In this document: in pieces, positions 13,903 to 23,151 of the stretch
Layout: each line of letters opens with the position of its first letter
How positions within the stretch are numbered: position 1 is the first letter of the stretch
Source: Streptomyces sp. V3I8
GTDB taxonomy: Bacteria > Actinomycetota > Actinomycetes > Streptomycetales > Streptomycetaceae
Length of the DNA: 64,000 nt
Reading direction: 5' to 3'
Assembly (NCBI RefSeq): GCF_030817535.1
Contig: NZ_JAUSZL010000002.1
Coordinates: forward strand, 6,262,001-6,326,000
Notes under the pieces: model-generated
Seen by the model: the letters and a program-made list of their open reading frames with translations, nothing else
Told to the model about the DNA's origin: nothing
The model's database searches: none
Program-made: the position numbers and the translations under genes

Positions 13903-16899
13903 ATGACGGTGCCGGGGCGCAGGAGCAGTACCTTCTCGCGGCTGCTGCGGCACGGTTTCACCGATCCGTCGGCCGCCGAGCGGCTGCTCGACAGCCCGGA
14001 GCTCGCGGCGGTGACGAACGACCCGGTGCTGCTCGACGCGCTCGGCGCCACCGCCGACCCGGACCTGGCGCTGCTCGGGCTCGTCCGGATCGTCGAGGCG
14101 CAGGAGGACGACGCGGGGCGGCGCGAACTGCTCGACACGCTGATCGCGTCGAAGCCGCTGCGCGACCGGCTGCTCGGGGTGCTGGGGGCCTCCGACGCGC
14201 TCGGCGACCACCTCGCGCGCCACCCGCTCGACTGGCAGGCCCTCGTGACGTACGAGCCGCAGGACCTGCACCCCGGGGTCGCGGAGTTCGAGCGCGGGCT
14301 CGCCGAGGCCTGCGACCCGGTGTCGCTGCGGGTCGCCTACCGGCGGTGCCTGCTGTCCATCTCCGCCCGTGACGTGTGCGGCACCACCGACATCGCACAG
14401 GTCGCCGCGGAGCTCGCCGACCTCGCGACCGCCACGCTGCGGGCCGCGCTCTCCCTCGCACAGGCGGCCGCGCCCGAGGACGCCGCGATGTGCCGGCTCG
14501 CGGTGATCGCGATGGGCAAGTGCGGCGGCCACGAGCTGAACTACGTGTCCGACGTCGACGTCATCTTCGTCGGAGAGGCCGTGGACGGCGCCGACGAGGC
14601 CAAGGCGCTGCGGGCCGCCACCCGGCTCGCGGCCCATCTGATGCGTATCTGCTCCGAGACCACCGTCGAGGGATCCATCTGGCCCGTCGACGCCAACCTG
14701 CGCCCCGAGGGACGCAACGGGCCGCTCGTGCGGACGCTCAGCAGTCACCTCGCCTACTACCGGCGGTGGGCCAAGACCTGGGAGTTCCAGGCCCTGCTGA
14801 AGGCCCGGCCCGTCGCGGGCGACGCCGAGCTGGGCCAGGAGTACGTCGACACGCTGGCGCCGCTCGTGTGGCAGGTCGCCGAGCGGGAGAACTTCGTCAC
14901 CGACGTGCAGCGGATGCGGCGGCGCGTGGTCGAGAACATTCCGCCCGCCGAGGTCGAGCGGGAGCTGAAGCTCGGGCCCGGTGGACTGCGGGACGTCGAG
15001 TTCGCGGTGCAGATGCTGCAGTTGGTGCACGGCCGCGTCGACACGTCACTGCGCAGCGGGACCACGCTCGACGCCCTGAAGGCACTGGCCGCGGGCGGGT
15101 ACGTGGGACGCGCCGACGCCGTCGAGTTCGACGAGGCCTACCGGTTCCTGCGGTCCATGGAGCACCGCATACAGCTCTTCCGGCTGCGGCGCACCCACCT
15201 CGTGCCCGAGGACGGGGCGGACCTGCGGCGTCTGGGGCGCTCGCTCGGCCTGCGCAACGATCCCGTCACCTCGCTGAACCGGGAGTGGAAGCGCCACGCC
15301 GGTGTCGTACGGCGCCTGCACGAGAAACTCTTCTACCGGCCGCTGCTCGACGCCGTCGCCCAGCTCGCGCCCGGCGAGAGCCGGCTGAGCCCCGGCGCGG
15401 CGCGGGAACGGCTGGTCGCGCTCGGTTACGCGGACCCCGCCGCCGCGTTGCGCCACCTGGAGGCGCTGGCCTCCGGCGTCTCCCGCAAGGCCGCCATCCA
15501 GCGGACCCTGCTGCCCGTCCTGCTGGGCTGGTTCGCCGACTCCGCCGACCCCGACGCGGGGCTGCTCAACTTCCGCAAGGTCTCCGACGCGCTGGGGAAG
15601 ACCCCCTGGTACCTGCGGCTGCTGCGGGACGAGGGGGCCGCCGCCGAGAACCTCGCCCGGGTCCTGTCCGCCGGACGGCTCGCCCCCGACCTGCTCATGC
15701 GGGCGCCCGAAGCCGTGGCCCTGCTCGGCAACGGCACCGGCGGCGGGCTCGTCACCCGTACCAGGGCCCACCTGGAGCAGGAGATCCTCTCCGCGGTGGG
15801 ACGGGCCGGCACGGGGGAGGCCGCGGTCACCGCGGCGCGCGGCGTACGGCGGCGGGAGCTGTTCCGTACGGCCGCCATCGACATCGTCGGCTCGTACGGC
15901 ACCGAGGAGACGCCCGCCAACGCCGACCAGGGCGCGCTGGTGGACCTCGTCGGCGGCGCCATCTCGGACCTCACCGCGGCGACGCTCGCCGGCACCCTGC
16001 GGGCCGTCGTCCGGGACGGCTGGGGCGAGGAGCTGCCCACCCGCTTCACCGTCATCGGCATGGGACGGTTCGGCGGCCACGAGATGGGTTACGGGTCCGA
16101 CGCGGACGTGCTCTTCGTGCACCAGCCCCGGGCGGGCGTGGCCGAGGAGGAGGCCGCCCGCGCCGCGGGCGCCGTCGTCTCCGAGATGCGGCGGCTGCTG
16201 CAGATCCCCAGCGCCGACCCGCCGCTGCTGATCGACGCCGACCTGCGGCCCGAGGGCAAGTCCGGGCCGCTCGTACGGACGTTGAAGTCGTACGAGGCCT
16301 ACTACCGCCGGTGGTCGCTGGGTTGGGAGTCGCAGGCGCTGCTGCGGGCCGAAGTCGTCGCGGGGGACCCAGAGTTGGGGGCGCAGTTCCTCGAACTCGC
16401 CGATCCGCTGCGGTATCCGGCGGACGGGCTCGGGGAGGACGCCGTGCGGGAGATCCGCCGGCTGAAGGCGCGGATGGAGTCCGAGCGGATGCCCCGCGGG
16501 GCCGACCCGACGCTGCACACCAAGCTCGGGCGGGGCGGGCTGTCCGACGTGGAGTGGACCGTTCAGCTGATGCAGCTGCGGCACGGGGCCTCACAGCCGG
16601 GACTGCGCACCACCCGTACGCGGGAGGCGCTGGCGGCGGCCCTGGCGGCCGGGCTGATCCCGGAGGAGGACGCGTCCACCCTGGACGAGGCATGGGTGCT
16701 GGCGACCCGGGTGCGCAACGCCGTGATGCTCGTGCGGGGGAGGGCGGGGGACACGTTCCCGTCCGACGGGCGGGAACTGGCGGCCGTGGGCCGGTACCTG
16801 GGATACGGCCCCGGGCACGTGGGCGACATGCTCGACGACTACCGGCGGACGACGCGGCGGGCGCGCGCGGTCGTGGACGAGCTGTTCTACTCGGGGTGA
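13903..16899 (+). CDS. glnE: bifunctional glutamine synthetase adenylyltransferase/deadenylyltransferase
   Basis: GlnE (998 residues, normal length) transfers AMP from ATP to the regulatory tyrosine of GlnA and removes it by phosphorolysis. Two nucleotidyltransferase domains are clear. The N-terminal one, near residues 204-220, has GKCGGHELNYVSDVDVIFV; the C-terminal one, near 718-738, has GMGRFGGHEMGYGSDADVLF. Both keep the paired Asp (SDVDV, SDADV). A helical linker holds the KLGPGGLRDVEFAVQ and KLGRGGLSDVEWTVQ motifs. ATG at 13903 follows GGAGG. Its substrate GlnA is encoded at 48033-49442; GlnII and GlnA2 lack the target tyrosine loop. No GlnR box seen upstream. Confidence 0.96.
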   Translation: MTVPGRRSSTFSRLLRHGFTDPSAAERLLDSPELAAVTNDPVLLDALGATADPDLALLGLVRIVEAQEDDAGRRELLDTLIASKPLRDRLLGVLGASDALGDHLARHPLDWQALVTYEPQDLHPGVAEFERGLAEACDPVSLRVAYRRCLLSISARDVCGTTDIAQVAAELADLATATLRAALSLAQAAAPEDAAMCRLAVIAMGKCGGHELNYVSDVDVIFVGEAVDGADEAKALRAATRLAAHLMRICSETTVEGSIWPVDANLRPEGRNGPLVRTLSSHLAYYRRWAKTWEFQALLKARPVAGDAELGQEYVDTLAPLVWQVAERENFVTDVQRMRRRVVENIPPAEVERELKLGPGGLRDVEFAVQMLQLVHGRVDTSLRSGTTLDALKALAAGGYVGRADAVEFDEAYRFLRSMEHRIQLFRLRRTHLVPEDGADLRRLGRSLGLRNDPVTSLNREWKRHAGVVRRLHEKLFYRPLLDAVAQLAPGESRLSPGAARERLVALGYADPAAALRHLEALASGVSRKAAIQRTLLPVLLGWFADSADPDAGLLNFRKVSDALGKTPWYLRLLRDEGAAAENLARVLSAGRLAPDLLMRAPEAVALLGNGTGGGLVTRTRAHLEQEILSAVGRAGTGEAAVTAARGVRRRELFRTAAIDIVGSYGTEETPANADQGALVDLVGGAISDLTAATLAGTLRAVVRDGWGEELPTRFTVIGMGRFGGHEMGYGSDADVLFVHQPRAGVAEEEAARAAGAVVSEMRRLLQIPSADPPLLIDADLRPEGKSGPLVRTLKSYEAYYRRWSLGWESQALLRAEVVAGDPELGAQFLELADPLRYPADGLGEDAVREIRRLKARMESERMPRGADPTLHTKLGRGGLSDVEWTVQLMQLRHGASQPGLRTTRTREALAAALAAGLIPEEDASTLDEAWVLATRVRNAVMLVRGRAGDTFPSDGRELAAVGRYLGYGPGHVGDMLDDYRRTTRRARAVVDELFYSG

Positions 16900-16966
16900 C
16901 GGCGGGGCCCCTGGCTCCGGAATCCGGTCCGGAACCGGGTCCGGAGCCAGGGCCGCAACCGCGCGT

Positions 16967-17863
16967 TCAAGACGTTCGGGCCGGACGGACGCCCCGGAAC
17001 GTCCCCGCCGCCGTGAACGCGTCGGTGATCGGCGCGACGAGCGAGGCGAGGCGGCGGGCGCCCGCGGCGCCGATCGGTGCCCACAGCGCGGCGCAGTGCT
17101 CGTCCGTCTCCGCCTCGATCCGCTCGCGCGCCGCGCTGCCGGCGTCGGTGACGACGCCGTCGGGGCCGAGCCAGCCGCGCGCGGCGAGACGCGCCGTCGC
17201 CGCGGCCCACTCCGCGTCGTCCCACCGGCGGGTCGCCCGTGCGAGAGCTGTCGACAGGCGGCCCGTCGCGGTGTGCAGGACGAGGCAGTCGCACGGGCCG
17301 AGACCGTTGTCGGCGAGCACGACGAGATGCGCGTCGCCGCGCCACTCGCGCGCCACCGTGATCTGCTGCCACAGCGCGACGAGCGGATCGGCCGGCAGCG
17401 CGACCGACGCGTTCGCGGCGGCCAGCACCTTGCCGGCGTAGTCGGCGCCGGCGACGACCGGGTCGATCAGCGAGCGTGCCTCGGCGAGCCGGTCGGCCGT
17501 GAGGTGCGCGCCGACCCGCCGCATCGCGCGTCCGGCGGCCAGGAAGCGGGCCGCCTGCCACCGCTCGGGCGGCGCGGCGTCCCAGACGCCGGCCATGGCC
17601 CGGACCGCCCGCGGGCTGAAGTTGTAGAAGGCCGCGAGCACGACCTGCCAGGTGACCGCGCCCATCGCGGCCGACCGGAACGCCAGGTACGCCGGTCCGC
17701 GGTCGGTCACCCCGAACCCGGCCGCCGCCTCGGCGCCTTCCGGGACGAGGTAGGTGAACAGATGCGCCGAGTTGACGGCGTCGCCGACTTCGCGGACGGC
17801 GCCCAGGTCCATGGGGCCGTCGCCGGCGCGAACGGCGTGGGGACGGTGGTCGAGGTGTGTCAC
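16967..17863 (-). CDS. SCO6745-family protein (helix-turn-helix-like domain)
   Basis: This 298-residue protein resembles the actinobacterial SCO6745 family: an N-terminal part (FTYLVPEGAEAAAGFGVTDRG, YLAFRSAAMGAVTWQVVLAAFYNFSPRAVRAM, PPERWQAARFLAAG) and a C-terminal winged-helix-like part (WDDAEWAAATARLAARGWLG, ERIEAETDEHCAALW). Families of this type carry two such domains; biochemical role unknown. It sits downstream of the PEBP gene on the same strand with a 31-bp gap, so likely co-transcribed. Confidence 0.7.
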   Translation of the reverse strand: MTHLDHRPHAVRAGDGPMDLGAVREVGDAVNSAHLFTYLVPEGAEAAAGFGVTDRGPAYLAFRSAAMGAVTWQVVLAAFYNFSPRAVRAMAGVWDAAPPERWQAARFLAAGRAMRRVGAHLTADRLAEARSLIDPVVAGADYAGKVLAAANASVALPADPLVALWQQITVAREWRGDAHLVVLADNGLGPCDCLVLHTATGRLSTALARATRRWDDAEWAAATARLAARGWLGPDGVVTDAGSAARERIEAETDEHCAALWAPIGAAGARRLASLVAPITDAFTAAGTFRGVRPARTS

Positions 17864-17894
17864 GGTCGGTTCTCCCGGGAATCGCGGGGCACTG

Positions 17895-18428
17895 TCAGGC
17901 GGGGGTCTCGGCGGTGGCGGTCAGCACCGCGCGGCCGAGGATGTGACCGGCCATGGTGAAGCCGAGGACGGCCGGGGTGGCGTCGGCCGGGACACCGATG
18001 GACGCGGTGTCGAGGGCGTGCACCACGACGGAGTAGCGGTGCGGGCCGTGCCCGGCCGGCGGGGCGGCGCCGAGGTAGCGGGCCAGGCGGGCGTCGTTGG
18101 GCAGCTGGTAGGCGCCTTCGGGCAGGCCCGGACCCGAGTCGTCGCCGGCGCCCTCGGGCAGTTCGGTGACGGTGGCGGGGATGTCGGCGACCGCCCAGTG
18201 CCAGAACCCGGACCCGGTGGGGGCGTCGGGGTCGTGGACGGTGACGGCGTAGCTCCTGGTGCCGTCCGGAGCGCCGCTCCAGGACAGCTGCGGGGAGAGG
18301 TCCTTCCCGCCGGGCAGGCCCGAGGCGAGCTGCTCGGGCGGCCAGGCGGCCCCGTCGGCGACGGTGGTGCTGGTGACGGTGAAGGACGCCGCCTCGGGGA
18401 GGCGGGCGAAGAGGTCGTCGGTGCGCAC
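17895..18428 (-). CDS. YbhB/YbcL-type PEBP (Raf kinase inhibitor-like) protein
   Basis: 177 residues with the PEBP core: GKDLSPQLSWSGAPDGTRSYAVTVHDPDAP, GFWHWAVADIPATVTEL, GAAPPAGHGPHRYSVVVHALD. The DPDAP and GPHRY motifs line the conserved anion pocket. Bacterial members are cytosolic and of uncertain role. Divergent from the GntR gene across 115 bp containing a perfect palindrome, so it may be that regulator's target. Confidence 0.85.
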   Translation of the reverse strand: MRTDDLFARLPEAASFTVTSTTVADGAAWPPEQLASGLPGGKDLSPQLSWSGAPDGTRSYAVTVHDPDAPTGSGFWHWAVADIPATVTELPEGAGDDSGPGLPEGAYQLPNDARLARYLGAAPPAGHGPHRYSVVVHALDTASIGVPADATPAVLGFTMAGHILGRAVLTATAETPA

Positions 18429-18506
18429 GCGATGTTCCTTTCCGGGCCGCGGGGCCGACGAAGGATGTCGTCGGTCGGCCGCGGTACGGAATCGACAGTA
18501 ACACCA

Positions 18507-18518
18507 ATAATCGATTAT
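18507..18518. promoter_or_regulatory. 12-bp perfect palindrome, candidate GntR operator
   Basis: ATAATCGATTAT is self-complementary over all 12 bases, AT-rich against its surroundings, and lies 26 bp before the GntR start in the gap shared with the PEBP gene. Autoregulation is inferred. Confidence 0.5.
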
Positions 18519-18543
18519 CGAGAGAATCGTCTATGCTGAGGTC

Positions 18544-19236
18544 ATGACCGTCACGCCTCACAGCCCGGCTCCCTCCGGGAAGCAGATGCTTTCCGAGCAG
18601 GTCCACGCACACCTACGGGACGCGATCATGCGCGGAGAGCATGCCCCCGGTGCCGCCCTGAAGCCGCAGGACCTGGCCAAGGAGAAGGGGGTGAGTCTGG
18701 CCGTCGTGCGCGAGGCGCTCGTGCGGCTGGTCGGTGAGGGGCTGGCCGACCGGCTGCCCAACCGCGGGTTCACGGTCCCGTCCTACTCCGACCGCCGGTG
18801 GCAGGAGATCGCGGAGGCCCGCCGGACCGTCGAACCGGCCGTGCTGCGGATGTCCGTCGAGCGCGGCGACGTCGACTGGGAGGCGCGGGTGCGCGCCGCC
18901 CACCATCGCCTGGTCCGCACCCCGGCGTACCTGCCGGAGAAGGGCGAGTACTACACCGACGCCTGGGCCGAGGCCCACCGGGCGTTCCACCGCACGCTGC
19001 TGGAGGGCTGCGGCAACCCCGTACTGCTGGAGACCTTCGACCGGTTGTGGACCGCGAGCGAGCTGGCCCGCCGCTGGTCGGCGCACCGCGCCCCCGGCCG
19101 GGACGGCGCGCAGGAGCACCGCAGGCTGGAGGAGGCGGCGCTGGCCCGCGACGCCGACACCGCGGCCGCGGTCCTGGTCCAGCACCTCACCCTGACCGCC
19201 GCCGCGCTGACCGGCGATCCGGGCCGGGTCGTCTGA
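18544..19236 (+). CDS. GntR-family transcriptional regulator (FCD/FadR type)
   Basis: A 230-residue regulator. The N-terminal winged helix (residues ~15-80) has MLSEQVHAHLRDAIMRGEHAPGAALK, VSLAVVREALVRLVGEGL and DRLPNRGFTVP. The helical FCD effector domain follows (WQEIAEARRTVEPAVLRMSV, DAWAEAHRAFHRTLLEGCGN, DGAQEHRRLEEAALARDADT), with His residues positioned as in metal-binding FCD domains. The 3' end overlaps the convergent PAP2 gene by 50 bp. Confidence 0.88.
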   Translation: MTVTPHSPAPSGKQMLSEQVHAHLRDAIMRGEHAPGAALKPQDLAKEKGVSLAVVREALVRLVGEGLADRLPNRGFTVPSYSDRRWQEIAEARRTVEPAVLRMSVERGDVDWEARVRAAHHRLVRTPAYLPEKGEYYTDAWAEAHRAFHRTLLEGCGNPVLLETFDRLWTASELARRWSAHRAPGRDGAQEHRRLEEAALARDADTAAAVLVQHLTLTAAALTGDPGRVV

Positions 19237-20089
19237 TCCGCGCCGCACGGTCCCGGTCCGGCACCGACCGCGGCAGCGCGTGGGGGAGGGCGCCGTACCA
19301 GAGCCTGGCGACCCCGTAGCCGAAGGCCAGGCAGGCCATCCCGCCGACGGCGTCCAGCCAGAAGTGGTTGGCCGTGGCGACGATGACCACCAGCGTCGCG
19401 GTGGGGTACAGCAGGCCCAGGACGCGCACCCACGGGACCGAGGCCAGCGCGAAGATCGTGAGGCCGCACCACAGCGACCAGCCGATGTGCATGGAGGGCA
19501 TCGCGGCGTACTGGTTCGACACGCTCTTGAGGTCGCCGGAGGCCATCGAGCCCCAGGTCCGGTGGACCACGACCGTGTCGACGAAGTCGTTGCCGGTCAT
19601 CAGGCGCGGCGGGGCCAGCGGGTACAGGTAGTAGCCGACCAGGGCCACCCCCGTGGTGGCGAACACGACCGTGCGCGTCGCCGCGTACCGGCCCGGGTGG
19701 CTGCGGTAGAGCCACACCAGGACGCCGATGGTCACCACGAAGTGCAGCGTCGCGTAGTAGTAGTTCATGCCGACGATCAGCCAAGTCACCGAGTTCACGG
19801 CATGGTTGACCGACTCCTCGACGGCTATGCCGAGGTGGTGCTCCAGTCTCCAGAGCCAGTCGGCGTTCTCCAGCGCCTGGGACCGCTGCTCCGGGACCGC
19901 GTTGCGGATCAGTGAGTACGTCCAGTAGCTCGCCCCGACGAGCAGGACCTCGAACCAGAGCCGTGGGCGGCGGGGCGCGCGCAGCCGTCGCAGGAGACGG
20001 TGTCCCGCGCTGACGTGCGCCTCGTCCGCGACGGGCTGTGGAGGGGCCTGCTCCTGGCCTTCCAGTGTCGTCACGGTGCTCTCACCCAT
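19187..20089 (-). CDS. PAP2-superfamily integral membrane phosphatase
   Basis: 300 residues starting MGESTVTTLEGQEQA. About six transmembrane helices are visible (LWFEVLLVGASYWTYSLI, VTWLIVGMNYYYATLHFVVT, TVVFATTGVALVGYYLYPLA, VLGLLYPTATLVVIVAT). The active-site signatures are AMPSMHIGWSLW (His) and ANHFWLDAVGGMA (His and Asp). Likely an undecaprenyl- or lipid-phosphate phosphatase; related Streptomyces proteins include inositol-phosphorylceramide-synthase-like ones. The basic C-terminal tail is read through the 3' end of the GntR gene on the opposite strand. Confidence 0.85.
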   Translation of the reverse strand: MGESTVTTLEGQEQAPPQPVADEAHVSAGHRLLRRLRAPRRPRLWFEVLLVGASYWTYSLIRNAVPEQRSQALENADWLWRLEHHLGIAVEESVNHAVNSVTWLIVGMNYYYATLHFVVTIGVLVWLYRSHPGRYAATRTVVFATTGVALVGYYLYPLAPPRLMTGNDFVDTVVVHRTWGSMASGDLKSVSNQYAAMPSMHIGWSLWCGLTIFALASVPWVRVLGLLYPTATLVVIVATANHFWLDAVGGMACLAFGYGVARLWYGALPHALPRSVPDRDRAARIRRPGPDRRSARRRSG

Positions 20090-20208
20090 AGGGACAGAGT
20101 CTGCCAGATGAGCCTTTCCCCACCGATCATCCCTTGGGTGGGTCCTGCCCGCACGTTCTACGCCCGGGGTAGGTGGAGCACTACGTCCTGGGCATGACGG
20201 CGCCGCCG

Positions 20209-21243
20209 CTACGCGCGACCGCGGTCCCCGGAGGCCGAAGCGGTCGATCCGCGCACCACCAGTTCCGGCATGAACACGAATTCGCTGTGGGGCGCCGGCG
20301 TCCCGCCGATCTCCTCCAGCAGCGTGCGCACCGCGGCCTGGCCCATGGCCGGGACCGGCTTGCGGACCGTGGTCAGGGGCGGGTCCGTGAAGGCGATCAG
20401 CGGGGAGTCGTCGAAGCCGACCACGGAGATGTCGTCGGGGACCTCCAGGCCGCGCTGCCGCGCCGTCCGTATGGCACCCAGTGCCATCATGTCGCTCGCG
20501 CAGACGATCGCCGTGCAGTCGCGGTCGATGAGCGCCGCCGTGGCCGCCTGCCCGCCCTCCAGCGTGTACAGCGAGTGCTGGACCAGCCGCTCCTCGATGT
20601 CCGACGTGGCCAGGCCCAGCAGGTCCTGCATCGTGCGGACGAAGCCCTCGATCTTGCGCTGCACCGGGACGAAGCGCTTGGGCCCGAGCGCGAGACCGAT
20701 CCGGGTGTGGCCGAGCGAGACGAGGTGGGTGACCGCGAGGGCCATCGCCGCACGGTCGTCGGGTGAGATGAAGGGAGCCTGCACCTTCGGCGAGAAACCG
20801 TCGACGAGGACGAACGGCACTCCCCGACCGCGCAGTTGTTCGTAGCGCTGCATGTCCGCGGAGGTGTCCGCGTGCAGCCCCGAGACGAAGATGATGCCGG
20901 CGACCCCCCGGTCGACCAGCATCTCGGTCAGCTCGTCTTCGGTGGAACCGCCCGGGGTCTGGGTGGCGAGGACCGGGGTGTAGCCCTGCCGGGTCAGCGC
21001 CTGGCCGATGACCTGGGCCAGGGCCGGGAATATGGGGTTCTCCAGCTCGGGGGTTATCAGCCCGACGAGCCCCTCGCTGCGCTGGCGCAGGCGGACGGGC
21101 CGTTCGTAGCCCAGCACGTCGAGGGCGGCCAGAACGGACTGGCGCGTGGTGGCGGCGACGCCCGGCTTCCCGTTCAGTACGCGGCTGACGGTCGCTTCGC
21201 TCACCCCCGCCTGCGCTGCGATGTCGGCAAGCCGTGTGGTCAC
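20209..21243 (-). CDS. malR: MalR, LacI-family repressor of maltose genes
   Basis: This LacI regulator is 344 residues from GTG at 21243 (TTRLADIAAQAGVSEATVSRVLNGKPGV, HTH at residues 1-25, hinge helix near 50). That length agrees with S. coelicolor MalR. An in-frame ATG at 21336 with a GAGGGA site would add 31 residues and cannot be excluded. The sugar-binding domain has LVGLITPELENPIFPALAQV, VGFDDSPLIAFTDPPLTTVRKP and GQAAVRTLLEEIGG. It is divergent from malE with several CTTGCA motifs between and is expected to repress the maltose and amylase genes until maltodextrin is present. Confidence 0.9.
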   Translation of the reverse strand: MTTRLADIAAQAGVSEATVSRVLNGKPGVAATTRQSVLAALDVLGYERPVRLRQRSEGLVGLITPELENPIFPALAQVIGQALTRQGYTPVLATQTPGGSTEDELTEMLVDRGVAGIIFVSGLHADTSADMQRYEQLRGRGVPFVLVDGFSPKVQAPFISPDDRAAMALAVTHLVSLGHTRIGLALGPKRFVPVQRKIEGFVRTMQDLLGLATSDIEERLVQHSLYTLEGGQAATAALIDRDCTAIVCASDMMALGAIRTARQRGLEVPDDISVVGFDDSPLIAFTDPPLTTVRKPVPAMGQAAVRTLLEEIGGTPAPHSEFVFMPELVVRGSTASASGDRGRA

Positions 21244-21455
21244 GGGATGGGACTGTACCGGCCGGGAATCGCGTTGCCCACCGACCGAACGCCGTGTACG
21301 GGCAGTTGGACGGCCCGCTCCGGGCTGCTGCGTCATCGCGTTCCCTCGTGATCCTGGTCGGCTGGGTGGTCGTCGTCGGCCGCGGGCGCCCGTGCGGACG
21401 GGGTGGGTCCTGCAAGGCACCGAGGGGCCGATGATCCTCGCGACGGACCGGTATG

Positions 21456-21480
21456 GCAAGAGCTTGCAGAGTCTTGCACG
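21456..21480. promoter_or_regulatory. candidate MalR operator, distal
   Basis: GCAAG-AG-CTTGC (21456-21467) is an inverted repeat, followed by a second CTTGC at 21473-21477. The same CTTGC/GCAAG core occurs nearer malE and before the amylase and pullulanase genes. Site assignment is by shared motif. Confidence 0.5.
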
Positions 21481-21564
21481 ACGGCCGCACCCCCGGTGAA
21501 CCGGCCTGCGGCAAGGCCTCGGGGCGGTCGAGAGGAGATTACGGCGGGGTAACTGTCGGCCGGT

Positions 21565-21585
21565 CTTGCATTTTTTTGCTGCAAG
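21565..21585. promoter_or_regulatory. candidate MalR operator, malE-proximal
   Basis: CTTGCA, nine bases including a T7 run, then TGCAAG forms a clean inverted repeat about 135 bp before malE. The AT-rich spacer stands out in this GC-rich gap. The 477-bp malR-malE gap otherwise holds only promoters. Confidence 0.6.
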
Positions 21586-21720
21586 GTCTTTCGCGCCGCT
21601 TACATCGCTGTTACGTTCACGTCGCCCGGCGGCGGCAACGGTGCGGTCGGCGAATTCGGTGGGGACGGCGGACGGGGCCGCCCCCTCGTGCACACGGGCT
21701 TTCACCCTCAAGGAGAACTC

Positions 21721-22995
21721 ATGCGGCGTGGCATAGCGGCCACCGCACTGGTGGCGTCCCTCGCCCTCACGGCGACGGCCTGCGGTTCGGACGGCGACGA
21801 CAGTGGCGAGGCGGACGGCCCGGTCACCCTCACGTGGTGGGACACGTCCAACGCCACCAACGAGGCACCGACGTACAAGGCCCTCGTGAAGGAATTCGAG
21901 AAGGCCAACCCGGACATCAAGGTCAAGTACGTCAACGTGCCCTTCGACCAGGCACAGAACAAGTTCGACACCGCCGCCGGTTCCAAGGGAGCCCCGGACG
22001 TCCTGCGTTCCGAGGTCGGCTGGACCCCCGCGTTCGCCAAGAAGGGCTTCTTCCTGCCGCTCGACGGCACCGAGGCCCTGGCGGAGCAGGACAAGTTCCA
22101 GCCCAGCCTGATCGAGCAGGCCAAGTACGAGGGCAAGACGTACGGGGTGCCGCTGGTCACCGACACCCTCGCGCTGGTCTACAACAAGAAGCTCTTCGAG
22201 AAGGCCGGCCTCGACGGGGCGCCCACCACCTGGGCCGACCTCAAGTCGGACGCCGCCACCGTCAAGGGCAAGACGGGCGTCGACGGCTACTGGGGCTCCA
22301 CCCAGGCCTACTACGCGCAGTCCTTCCTGCACGGCGAGGGCACCGACACCGTCGACGCCGAGGCCAAGAAGATCACCGTCAACTCGCCCGAGGCGGTCAA
22401 GGGCTACAAGACCTGGCAGGGCCTGTTCGACGGCAAGGGCCTGCACAAGGCCGACACCACCGCCGACGCGTACGCCCACATCCAGGACGCCTTCGTCAAC
22501 GGCAAGGTCGCCTCGATCATCCAGGGCCCGTGGGAGATCACGAACTTCTACAAGGGCTCGGCCTTCAAGGACAGGAACAACCTCGGTATCGCCACCGTCC
22601 CGGCCGGCTCCACCGGCAAGGCGGGCGCCCCGACCGGCGGCCACAACCTGTCCGTGTACGCGGGCTCGGACAAGGCCCACCAGAAGGCCTCGCTCACGTT
22701 CCTGAAGTTCATGACGTCGGCGAAGTCCCAGGAGACCGTCGCCCTCAAGAACTCCACGCTGCCGACCCGCGAGGACGCCTACACCACCGAGGTCAAGTCC
22801 GACCCGGGGATCGCCGGCTACCAGGGCGTGCTCTCCGCCGCCCAGCCGCGCCCGGCGCTGCCCGAGTACAGCTCCCTGTGGGGTCCGCTGGACACCGAAC
22901 TGCCGAAGATCGCCGGCGGCAAGGAGTCCCTCGACAAGGGCCTGGACAACGCGGAGACCTCGATCGCCAAGCTGGTCCCGGACTTCGGCAAGTGA
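21721..22995 (+). CDS. malE: maltose/maltodextrin-binding lipoprotein
   Basis: 424 residues from an ATG after AAGGAG. Lipobox LTATAC near residues 15-20 gives a lipidated Cys. The mature protein is an extracellular solute-binding family 1 protein: VTLTWWDTSNATNEAPTYKA, FDQAQNKFDTAAGSKGAPDV, YGVPLVTDTLALVYNKKLFE, ASIIQGPWEITNFYKGSAF, TGGHNLSVYAGS. It captures maltodextrins for MalFG. First gene of the malEFG operon, controlled by MalR operators upstream. Confidence 0.93.
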   Translation: MRRGIAATALVASLALTATACGSDGDDSGEADGPVTLTWWDTSNATNEAPTYKALVKEFEKANPDIKVKYVNVPFDQAQNKFDTAAGSKGAPDVLRSEVGWTPAFAKKGFFLPLDGTEALAEQDKFQPSLIEQAKYEGKTYGVPLVTDTLALVYNKKLFEKAGLDGAPTTWADLKSDAATVKGKTGVDGYWGSTQAYYAQSFLHGEGTDTVDAEAKKITVNSPEAVKGYKTWQGLFDGKGLHKADTTADAYAHIQDAFVNGKVASIIQGPWEITNFYKGSAFKDRNNLGIATVPAGSTGKAGAPTGGHNLSVYAGSDKAHQKASLTFLKFMTSAKSQETVALKNSTLPTREDAYTTEVKSDPGIAGYQGVLSAAQPRPALPEYSSLWGPLDTELPKIAGGKESLDKGLDNAETSIAKLVPDFGK

Positions 22996-23000
22996 GCCCG

Positions 23001-23044
23001 GGTGGCCGCCGGACCGTTCCCCACGGGACCGTCCGGCGGCCACC
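23001..23044 (+). terminator. intercistronic stem-loop between malE and malF
   Basis: 14-bp perfect stem GGTGGCCGCCGGAC with a 16-base loop starts 5 bp after the malE stop. Such structures in ABC operons usually attenuate transcription or protect the upstream message, giving more binding protein than permease. Confidence 0.6.
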
Positions 23045-23151
23045 GGCCGTGCCCGCGAACGGCCCGTGGCCGGCTCCCGACGGGCCGCGACCGTGACCGT
23101 GACCGTCCAGAACGTGCGCCCAACCGTTGATTTTCCAGAAGGTGTCGAACC

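Noticed and set aside
14376..17441. 1021-codon plus-strand frame
   Set aside because: Out-of-frame shadow of glnE, Arg/Gly-rich, no recognisable domains.
16887..17561. Minus-strand 224-codon frame next to glnE
   Set aside because: Shadow of the SCO6745-family gene in another frame, Arg/Ala-rich.
21336..21338. Upstream ATG as the malR start
   Set aside because: Not excluded, since GAGGGA precedes it, but the shorter GTG form gives the known MalR length and starts directly at the HTH.
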